DNA of 64,000 nt, taken from Melampsora larici-populina 98AG31. Lineage: Eukaryota > Basidiomycota > Pucciniomycetes > Pucciniales > Melampsoraceae. The DNA is taken from NCBI RefSeq assembly GCF_000204055.1, contig NW_006768785.1, positions 1 through 64,000 on the forward strand, in the 5' to 3' direction. The position numbers and the translations under genes are program-made. The notes under the pieces are model-generated. The model saw only the letters and a program-made list of their open reading frames with translations, was not told the origin of the DNA and did not search any database. This document shows, piece after piece, positions 23,830 to 33,317 of this stretch (position 1 is its first letter; each line of letters starts with the position of its first letter).

Positions 23830-26645
23830 CCGTAGTCATCGTGCTGAGGTCCTTGCGTTGGCTTGTAAATTGTTTTGAGGTTAACTTGACTTACGTCCGG
23901 TGGGTCAATGAGGTTGTGAATGTTTGACATTTGTTCAGAGTCTTCATCTGCTCCATCAAGAACTTCACCAAAGACTTTGAGCCCTTCTTTGGTGGCAAGG
24001 TTAATCACATGTGCTACACAGCCATGAACCTGAGTTGTGTGATCGAAAATTATGTTCTCTGAGAATCTGATTTCTTGACTAATCACGGTGTTTGTACTGA
24101 TGTTGTCCGCAGTCATCACAATTAATTGGTTTGTTAGATTGTACTTTTCCAAATAAGAAATGATGATTCTAGCAAAATTCTTTGCATCATGTGCACCTGA
24201 AAGAATGTGTCAGTCAAGTCGAGTGAATTGGTTGATTGGAAAATGTCTTACCTTTGATTTCAGCCATACCAAGGGCAATATCCGTAAGTTCCCAGTTCTT
24301 GTTGATGAAATGACCAGTGAGACCCATGAACAGGAAATTGTTTGGAGATGTCCAGGCATCTTGAGAGATCACAATAAATTCACAGGGGCCAAAGTAGATC
24401 TTCTTGATGTACTCCTTGTAGTGATAGTAGAATTTACGAGGATGTCTGGCAATTGCATGTTGCTTGACAAGCATCCCCTCAACAACAGGATTGCAAAGGG
24501 TTAATACGCGTTGTAGTATTTAAAGCTCAACAAGAGCTTTACAACACCTAAGAAGGGATAATCTACTACGTGTAATATAGTAGAAGTTGCCTAAAGACTG
24601 CCTTCTTCAAAGAAACCAGCACAAGGGCACTTGCTGACCACTTTGTGATAACAGAGAAAAAGATAAAGGCACCAGAGAAATAAAGCAATACTGTTGTGTA
24701 GTATTATTCCCAGTTTTAAGCGCAAAAAAGGTCCACACACTATGTTTATTACTAGCAATACTGTTGTTAAGTATTATTCCCAATTGACTTATAGTCTTTA
24801 ACACACGTGAATAAATTTCTCCTTGCTTTGAAGGGGCGGATTTAAGTGATCTTAGTACAAATACAGTAAATAAATGATGATTTATAACACTACAACAAAG
24901 GTATAAGATGCAGAAAGGGGAACAAAAATCCCAAAATCATCAAAGAGTATATATATCCACATGTAACAACCTCTACAATAGTCAAAAGCCTCAAAAAACC
25001 AGTCAAATCCGCCTAAAGAACCCTAAAAACCATGTAATGACGCAATGTAATGATCTTGTTACTAATGTATGATGTAATTTTCACAGCCAAAAGTGATCAA
25101 TGACGCAATAATGTAATGTACAGCACTTCTTAAGATGAATACAGGTGATTTTTTCCTTGTAAACTAGCTGAAACCCAATTTTTGAGATTACGAATTTTTT
25201 CAGATGTGCTCCAATTTTGATCTACTATAGTGCATCTTGTAGCCCTCGTGATACTGATCATTTATGACACCCATATGACCTATTTCTGATGAGTTATGAG
25301 TAAGATATTGAGTTGTGAAGTTAAGGTTTTTGGTGTTACATGTTGACTTGTGACTGTAAATTCGAGATTCACACCAATTTCTTATTTGCCTTATAAATTT
25401 TTACATACACCTCCGTTACTAATGATTTAAAGGTTGTACATTATGTAATCCACTCTTCTGCGTTGAATGAGCTATCTACCAACTTAATCTGACGTCATTT
25501 GACATATGTAATTAGCTGAAAACCTTCATTTTCCACGAAATTCACCCATTTTCTTCATTCTTCACAGCTGCTACTCTCTTTTTCTCGCTCATGTAATATG
25601 ACATCATCTTCTATAACCTTAAAAATCCCGGAAAATCCTCTTGGCAACCTTAATTTCCACTACTACCACCATTACATATGTAAACTACACGCATAACCCT
25701 TGTTTACCAACTTCGAAAAGTACCTTTCTCCTAATAACTTCTGTTTTTCCTTATCAACCTTGAAGATTAAAATTGTTACTGTATAATAAACCGTTGTTCT
25801 TTCATATTCTAACCTTTAAAAACCCATAACTTAATTATAAATATGCTAAAAACCATTTTCCAACCTTTACACCTATATTTTTGAATTTTTCTTATCTTTT
25901 CTTTTTCTGTCTTTTTGTCATAACTTTGTAAGTAAACTATGTTTATCTTAAGAATAATATTGAAATGAGATAACATAATATTGAGCTAATAAATATACAT
26001 AAGCCTCTAAGAGCTTCAATTGATCTGAAAACCCGAATTTCGAATTTCCTGCTACACTGAAGTTTTCTAATATCTTGGTAAAGTAAAGATGATTAATTTT
26101 CTTGCTTGTTATCATAAATAGATCACCACAGCGTCAAAATGAAGGCTTATCAGCTATTGAGGAGGGGAGATCATTGTTGGCTATGAGATAAACCAAATTG
26201 GTCTTGAGGCTGTTGATATCGAGTTTGTTCTGAAACATAAGTCATCATTATTAGTAACAATTTATTCATGTCAATATATAAAGAGAATAGATTGAGAACT
26301 TGCCACATGACCAGTCTTACCCTTGTTAGGAGCTGTAAGTATGTTGCCTTGATTGGGTAGTTTGTCATTGCGGATGCCATGCTTTGATTCAAGGTGGATC
26401 TTCATTAATGTTGTACTGCCCTTCTTATCAAGGGCCAACTTTTCACTGCATTCAGATCCGTTCACCATAACAAATTGGCACAGATTGTACTCGTCAGTCT
26501 TTTTGAAAAACTTCCACACGTAGCTTGATGGTTGATTAGTACAAGTTGAAATAACCGTGATATCTGATTGATCGGCTTGAGAGTTGGTAGTTGTTTCTTC
26601 AGTTTCAGTCCGAGAATCAGTGTTCAAAGCTTCAGACATGTTCAT
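23830..26645 (-). pseudogene. hAT transposase, copy 1, truncated and split by an LTR-like insertion
   Basis: Start MNMSEAL at about 26645. A BED-type zinc finger follows: SSYVWKFFKK ... CQFVMVNGSECSEKL ... TTLMKIHLESKH. An intron (GTAAGACTGG donor to TTTCAG) leads to NKLDINSLKTNLVYLIANND, an in-frame TGA, then after the 24512-26130 insertion RVLTLCNPVVEGMLVKQH. The core motifs are SQDAWTSPNNFLFMGLTGHF and, after another intron, VMTADNISTNT and VHGCVAHVINLATKEGL. The sequence stops resembling a transposase near 23830, so the RWN region and the dimerisation domain are missing here. The TGA corresponds to a CGA (Arg) codon by family pattern, a C-to-T change. Confidence 0.78.
24512..26130. mobile_element. 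Probable solo LTR (or other TG...CA element) inside hAT copy 1
   Basis: The 1,619-bp AT-rich segment begins TGTAGTATTTAAAGC and ends GATCACCACA. GCGT flanks it on both sides (24508-24511 and 26131-26134). Removing it and one GCGT rejoins the hAT reading frame (PSF, stop, RVLTLCNP). TG...CA ends with a 4-bp duplication and no coding region fit a solo LTR. A short motif (AGCAATACTGTTGT) is repeated at about 24684 and 24755. Confidence 0.65.
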
Positions 26646-26889
26646 TTTGTTTGAGTTTAATTTGAATGAAAGTATCGAGGATAGGAGGGAATATAGTTTC
26701 TGTAAATGATCGATATTGAGTGGGGTTAAACGGTTGGAGGCTATTTGAGGGTGGTGAACTGTGGGAAGATTTTTTTTTCTGTTTATTTTTTTATTTGCTG
26801 CTGAATATCCGGCAGATGGCCGGTTCAAGTACCCAGTCTTGTCCAGTCTGGCTCAAGACTACCTCAGCTTAACCGCCTCATCAGCTCCT

Positions 26890-27105
26890 GGAGAGTGATT
26901 GTTCACTGTTGCTGGGCAAGTTTGCTCGGCAAACCAAGCCTCTATGCGTCCCCGATTCATTGAGACATTGGTGGGCAGTTGGATGTGGACTAGGCAAGGT
27001 GTGCCTCTGCCTCAATTGTTTAGCAAGGTGGACAAAGTGATTGATTACATTAATAAAACAAAGGGGGGCAAGGATATCTCAACCTTAGATGTTGATGGGT
27101 TATAG
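26890..27105 (+). pseudogene. hAT C-terminal dimerisation-domain fragment
   Basis: The frame reads FTVAGQVCSANQASMRPRF, then IETLVGSWMWTRQGV, the hAT C-terminal pattern (F-x-x-A-G-x-x-C ... R-P-x-x-x-E ... W-x-R-x-G). It lies on the opposite strand to hAT copies 1 and 2, so it belongs to a third element. No N-terminal part is nearby. Confidence 0.6.
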
Positions 27106-27475
27106 TGTTTTCTTTTTTTTCACTATTTTGTTCTCTTATGCGCCTTTTTTTACTTTTTTGTTATCTTATATGCCCCTCTTTTTAACTATGTGTATGCCTG
27201 CTTCTTATATATGTGATTTACTTGAAGTTGTATACAAATACATGGTATTTACAACTCGGTTTTGGTGTTTCTGTCACAGTGCTGCCCATTTTTTGACCCC
27301 GGTCAAGTTGCGCTTGGAACCGCTGCTGAGACTCAAAATTCCGTAGCCCGCTCCGCTTATGGCCTTTTTTGGGTTCCAGCAGCGGGGGCTAAAGTTACCG
27401 TTTTAAGGTGATTTCGAAATTTGTTACGCTATTGCAAAGCTGGGAAAACACTTTGCGTAGCATAACAAGCCAGCC
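27106..27475. other. Non-coding, T-rich then GC-rich stretch
   Basis: No gene seen. GGAACCGCTGCTG at about 27317 is mirrored by TTCCAGCAGCGG at about 27373, a short inverted repeat that may mark a transposon end. Confidence 0.3.
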
Positions 27476-27886
27476 TTGTTGGAAGGTACTGAGTTTGCAA
27501 GATTTCAATGCTATGATTTACTTGCTAATTCACCAAAGTGGAGCAAATACTTAAACAAACAGTTTGACAAAAAGAAAGCTGACAAATCTACTCCCGGCAA
27601 TCCTTCTACCTCTGAACCACCCATGGGAGCCAAAGCAGCGAAGGCAGCTAAGTCTCAACCACCTACCCAACCTCCTGAGGTAATTGAACTCACCAGAGCA
27701 CTCATCAAATCCAGCAAAGCAATGTCCAAAAACACCAAACGGACATGCCAAGCGATTGAACTCATAAGTCAAGACTCATTCTTAAGAGGTGGTCTAGAAG
27801 ATTTTGACCCAGCTACTCAAGACCTGTTTGAACAAAAACATGCAAAAGTAATGAGGGATATGGAAGCCTCATTGGCTGATGAATAA
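27476..27886 (+). pseudogene. Harbinger-type accessory (Myb/NAM-C-like) protein, N-terminally truncated
   Basis: 136 residues reading FARFQCYDLLANSPKWSKYL, then KKKADKSTPGNPSTSEPP and GAKAAKAAKSQ, and ending in an acidic EQKHAKVMRDMEASLADE. The CYDLL...PKW and the KST...P...GAKAAK layout are the C-terminal part of the Myb-like DNA-binding partner protein carried by Harbinger elements. The Myb-like N-terminal part is not upstream, so this copy is broken. It lies in the same block as the DDE transposase at 29898-31239, on the other strand, which is the usual divergent arrangement. Confidence 0.6.
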
Positions 27887-28757
27887 CTTTGATCAATCAT
27901 GGCTGTGTCCTTGGAAATTTTGTCTTTGCTTTCTGCTCAATTTATTTCTTTATTTATGTAAAGATATGTGTGTCTGGCCGTTGGTTTCAATAAGTATGAT
28001 ATCATCTGTGTGCTAAGTAAAATGTTATGTTTTTTGCGCTGAATATATTTTCTCAGCTCTGCTCTGTTTATTAATCTATCTATCTGTCTGTCCGTTGTAA
28101 CTTGCTACAATGTTTTCTGATCTGGTATATTTATCCATCTATTGATGTCAATCTGTCTGTATCTCCGTTGTTTTGGATCACTTTCATCACATCTGAGAAA
28201 AAACTCTATACTGTTTATTGTATATCATCTTTCATCTCTGCGCTATGGTTTCAATTCTCAAATGTTTTTTGATTTCTACAAGTCATGGTTGGGCTGTGTG
28301 TACGGTCAAAGCCTATTTCCCCAAAGAATGAAGGTGATCCATCAATTAGGAATGGACTGTGCAGAGCACAGTCCATTGCTTTGACAATAGATGTGAAAAC
28401 ACCGTAGAAAAAGGTGCATCATTGGCACATATTTGTCAATATATGACTTCTTTGAGTTTCTTCCGAGTGGTCAGGGCAAGTCTTGCACTTCTTTGTCCAT
28501 GATTTGTGAAAAATGAATTTGTTTCGTAATACAATATTTCTCTGTCTTGCTATAAAAGTACCCCTTTGTACCTCAGTCCCTTTTGCTCATTGCTATCCAC
28601 ATATTTCCAACTTCACTATCTGTTCATAGCTGTACATCTGTCCATAGCTCTTAATACCCATTGTATATTGCAGTTATTACGCTTGACAGCACTTCCAGAA
28701 GGCCCTTTCTATCATTCACTTTCACTTTCCATACCTAACCTACTTTTTTCTCCTATA
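27887..28757. other. Non-coding stretch within the Harbinger block
   Basis: AT-rich and C/T-rich, no gene supported. The last 200 bp are the likely promoter of the gene at 28758 (TATAAAAG at about 28550). Confidence 0.4.
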
Positions 28758-29534
28758 ATGTCTTCATCAACTGGCTTGTCCAAGTCTAATGGCCAAAGGG
28801 AATCAACACCTAGAAGCAGTTCACCTGATAGTTAGTAATTATTTATCTTATCTAGCCTACAAGCCTGAAAATTAACTTAAGTCTTGTTCCAGTAACTTGG
28901 ATTGGCAATGGTACCACCTCTGGTATGCAATTTACTCCAGAAGAGTATATTCGCTACCGGGGATTACTCAAAGTTGCCGATCACATCAATCCCAATTTAC
29001 TAGCTCCTGATAATGAAGGTGAGCATCAACATATATCACAATAGGCAATGGATTCTAACAATCTCATTGAAGTAGGCAGACCCTGCAGTCTGTCTATTGA
29101 GATCATTGAAGGGTGACCCCGCAGTCCCTCTGTCAAGATCATTGAAGGGAGATCTTGCAGTCCCTCTATCAAAATCAATCCAAGTGAGTTTGAACACTAC
29201 ATTTGTAATCATCTTCCATCAACGTGGCTGACTTACAATTGTGCCATTCTAAATAGATTTGAACCAAAGTCCTCGAGCTTGGCTAGAGACAGAACGACTT
29301 GAAGAATATCAACGCCAACAGCAGGCCAAAGAAAAACTCCGTCACATCATCCACTCAATCCAAAGTAAGCGCCGAGAGCAGTTCCAAGCGCTTTGCAAAG
29401 CCCTTCTCCAGGTGTACAATTACACCGGCCCCTATCTACAGAGGCCAGGTGAAAAGGTATCAGCAGCTGAGCTTATAAGAGATGGAGGTTTAGGAGCAGA
29501 GTTTGTCAATTTGTTTGATAATGAAGTCAAATGA
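28758..29534 (+). CDS. Small hypothetical protein within the Harbinger block
   Basis: Exons 28758-28830, 28893-29018 and 29257-29534 join in phase to 158 residues. The N-terminus is Ser-rich (STGLSKSNGQRESTPRSSSP); the middle reads VTWIGNGTTSGMQFTPEEYI; the C-terminal half is helical and charged (LEEYQRQQQAKEKLRHIIHS) and ends KVSAAELIRDGGLGAEFVNL. No family recognised. The frame is intact although the neighbouring transposon genes are decayed, so it may be a co-opted or still-needed gene, or simply a younger part of the block. Intron 2 contains a three-copy tandem repeat. Confidence 0.6.
29063..29175. repeat. Three-copy tandem repeat in an intron
   Basis: Units of about 36-41 bp (CATTGAAGGGTGACCCCGCA pattern) starting at about 29063, 29104 and 29140. 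The copies differ by substitutions. Confidence 0.75.
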
Positions 29535-29897
29535 GAATGGCTTCAACTTCAAGTGGACAATCTTTATGTAGATGTTACATGTTTCTTTCTTAGGTTGGAT
29601 ACAACATTGTGTTCATTGTTTTGTGTGCCCACTTATACTTTGTTGTATAAATTCCAATGGTTTATGTGTTTGGTTCAATACTATTTCTTGCTTGCTGTCA
29701 AGTACTGTCTTTTGCATAACCACGAGCCATACCAAACAACCAACAAATACAAAATGAAAGAAAGAAAAGGAGTCATATACAATGTGACTGCCGGGTGGAG
29801 CCATAAATGTTTAATCAAGTCACTTTGAAGTTGTAAAAAAAAACACGACACCATATACAAGAAATCAAAATAAAAAAAATAAAAAAATGAAAAGAAA

Positions 29898-31239
29898 TTA
29901 TAAAACAACTTGATTGCCGTGAAAGTCCCATAAATGATCGATCAAGTCAGCTTTAAGTTGTTCATGAAGATTTTGGTCACGGATTGCTTCTTGAATGTCC
30001 AAGTAAACAGGGAAGTCAGCACGTTCACGCCAGATTTCCGGTTGTTCTTGGAGAGGCTCAGGTACAACCAGGCCACCTGCTCGTTTGTTTTCCACAATCA
30101 TGTTGTGCATGGTCACACATGCTTGCATAATGACTTTCAAAGTGCGAGTATGCCACGCTTTGGCTGGTCCGGCGACAATGGCAAATCAAGCCTGTAATAC
30201 TCCAAAGCATCGCTCCACGTCTTTGCGATAAGATTCCTGGAACTTTGCAAAGTGCTATCAGGGAGAGGGAATTCTATCAGCAGGTATTATTGGCTACCGT
30301 TACAAACAAGCATAATCATACCTTTTTCTTTTCACCCAGCGGTTGCAAAATTGATTGAACAAGCGTAGCCCATTTGGGGTAGATCCCATTGGCTAGGTAG
30401 TAACCCATGTGGTAATCCTTCCCATTGGATTTGTATTTGCAAGGAGGTGCCTGGCCTTTTGCGAGGAGAGTAAAGAGTTGCGATCGGTCCAATATGTTGA
30501 TGTTGTTTAGTGAACCTGGCAGGCCAAAAAAGCAGTGCCAGATCCATAGGTCTTGGGAGGTAACAGCTTCGAGGATGAGAGTTGGGTGGCCTTGTCGTCC
30601 TTGATATTGGCCAGCATAACCCTTTGGGCAATTCTTCCAGGTCCAGTGCATACAGTCAATAGAACCTAACATCCCCGGAAACCCTCGTGACTTTGCATCC
30701 GCCAAGAGACGTGCAGTGTCTTCTTCAGTAGGCTCGTGTAGGTACTCTTGGCCAAAGGCTGTATCAACAGCCACACAGAACCTCTTGAGTGATTTGAGGG
30801 TGGTGGTCTCAGCCAATCTGAGGTTTTTGTTTTCGCAATTGGCTGGACCTCCATGAGCAAGCATTTGGATAGCTGCCGTGCATTTCTGGAGGGCAGTCAG
30901 ACCTAGTTGGCCAGTCATGTCTCGCTTTTGGACAAAATAATCATCCACATTGGTGACACCTTGAACAATGCGAAGAAACAGATTGTTTCCCATGCGGAAT
31001 CTACAACGAAAGAGATGCTTGCCATCACTGGGCGTATTGGCAAAATAGTCGGACCAAAGTTGTTTGTGACCTTCGATATGACCTCGGTCAATGTTTGGCA
31101 ATTTGCCAGGCAGTGAACCTCCACCACCATGTCTGTTTTGAGGTAGTATGTCGACGTGCTCACACCAATCAATTTCTGTCGAGGGTGGATATAACCTACA
31201 AACAGGTCTGAGAGCTAAGCATACAATTGCCTCTGTCAA
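29898..31239 (-). pseudogene. PIF/Harbinger DDE transposase, inactivated
   Basis: The main exon 30316-31239 and a downstream exon (about 29898-30250) give the DDE_4-type order: DYFANTPSDGKHLFRCRFRM, GFPGMLGSIDCMHWTWKNCP (first Asp), GQYQGRQGHPTLILEAV, GLPGSLNNINILDRS (second site), then KFQESYRKDVERCFGVLQA (Glu) and ACVTMHNMIVEN. Two disabling changes: the second catalytic Asp of the family (NDIN) is Asn here, and a TGA stands right after GVLQA where the family has Arg. Both fit single transitions. The upstream part (31140-31239) no longer looks like a transposase N-terminus. Confidence 0.85.
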
Positions 31240-33317
31240 GAGGTTCAGACAGCAAGAGTGTTGAATGGGCTCCTTTGTTCATAGTTCCATTGACAAACAG
31301 TACATTTTTGATTGTCTATTATTATTAACAAAGGATTTGCATTTTCTAGAGACAAATTGAATAAAGATCTGTTCAAATTTATTACACAACTCTCCGTGTG
31401 AGCATATCGACGTGCTCATGGGGGACGGGCATGGTGCACCTTTGCAAGCACCATCTTCAGGAGTAGGTTGATTCAAGATGTGGCTAACTAAGTGAGTGTC
31501 GGTGACCAATCTAGCACGGTCTGCAGTGCCGTTGCTAATAGCGGATAAGACTTCAAGTGGTAGTGGCAGCTTGGTGGGCGGAGACATGACTACAATGGGA
31601 ATCAAGACAACAGTGCCAGGAGAAGTAAGCATAAGCGTCATTTGCAGGAGTCAATGAGTCAGAAAGAAACCGGGACTCACTGATTCAACAGAACAGTAAT
31701 GTTGCTTGAAGTTCCTCAAATATGGTGAAGTGAGCGTTATCAGAGTGATGATTCGTAACCTGATCGACGAGGGTTTGTATGTGAGGATTACGATCATACG
31801 TGGTATGATCAGTGAGCCGGTTGATGTGGGATCAATCAATTGGAGTTTGGACTTGTCATGAAGCCGGGATCGTTCTGAGATAATGCATATCCTAATTGGG
31901 GCGCGGGAATGTAAGATGCATGCCATGGGTGGCGGCCACGGTTTGTGTCTCCCACAGGTAACGAGCGACAAGCTGGGATACCCGCCCCAAATGGGCGTGT
32001 TTTAGCTATCACCGCTGGCGAGGCTCTAAGAATCGTGGTTGGTGCTCGATTAACCGAGTGGAATATGGTGATACGGTCGTAAAAGAATGGACGAGTTTGT
32101 TTGTGTAACAAAATTTTCCCTTCCAGATACATCTAGTATCTGTGCGTTAGTGTCATTGTATGTTAGCTACACAAAGATGTTTTCTTTGTCTAGTCAACTT
32201 TTCGTTGCTTCTCTTTCTTCCGTCTCAACAATCTTCTCTATTTTTCTGATTCATCATCCGAACTCTCCTCCACATCTTACATACAATTAAATTCAGACAC
32301 TAGTTTTTTGTTACATCACAGCAACTTGCTTCTTTCTTTTTCCCGCCCTCCCTCACCTTTTTGTGTTTCCTTTTAGCGCGTAGTCTTTTGTTTGTTTCCT
32401 TATTGAGTGTCTGTTTTATGTGTTCTCTAATGTTTGGTCACTGTTCCTTTCTTAAGATTTCTTCGTTTTTTCGAATATTTTGTGTATTTCTGTCTTCTCG
32501 TATTTTTTAGGAAGTGTGTTTTTGCCTCTGAGGCCTCCCCATGGGGAGCTGATAACTGTTTTCTATATTTTTTCTTAAATAGCTCATATATTTTTTCGGC
32601 TCTCTCTCACGCAATTTCCATTTCTGTTCGCGCCACCGCTCCGCGGTTCCGCTTCGCGTACACCACTATGCCCGTAGGGCACGCCCCACTCCTTCACACT
32701 GTGCACTCTGCCAAAGACGTGAACCTATTCCATGACACCGAATTGATGGGCTCGACGAGGAAGGATTTGATTTACTTGATTTCGTCATCGCTACGCAATT
32801 ACAGAAGCCCTCGTGTAATAATCAAATACGGGGTTAGATCATTGTAATAGCTGTGCGCGAGCTGGTCGTGATGGAATGGGTATAATGCAACTTTGTTGTT
32901 TCCTTATTTTGTGACGTTTTCCTCATCCTTACTACTGCTAAGCAATCTTGCAACTACATGCCTTTATGCCCAAAGCCATTAATCGTCCACATCATTGCAA
33001 CAGCCTTTAAAACTACCTTTTAAACAGTCCAGGTTAGTGATAGTCACGCATTCTAGCTTTAGTCTTTTCTTCGCATTTGCTTTTCGTGTATCTGATTCTT
33101 TGGACTCGTTGTAGCATCCTTCGAAAAGGTTTCTTTTTTGACTACGTCTTGAGGTCAGATTAAATGTTTCCTGCTCAATGTTGTGTTCCTGACGTGACAT
33201 CCCTCCACGCGACGCAGTCTTTATAACATCGTTTTGAAACAAAGTCCTGGCCACGTAATATCGAAGTTCCTCCAGAAGCCAATCACAAGCTTTTAGTTAT
33301 TCATCATCATCATCATC
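31240..33317. other. Gene-free stretch before catalase B
   Basis: No gene is supported. TCGACGTGCTCA occurs at about 31150 and again at about 31408. A GC-rich patch at 32625-32695 has clustered small palindromes (CCGCGG, GCCCGTAGGGC). The last 150 bp align with the promoter of catalase A. Confidence 0.45.

Noticed and set aside
31279..31971. Minus-strand open frames upstream of the Harbinger transposase
   Set aside because: They carry no recognisable domain and do not join the transposase in phase.
32434..32847. 137-codon plus-strand open frame in the GC-rich patch
   Set aside because: Driven by base composition; no motif, and it contains clustered palindromes more like repeat DNA.
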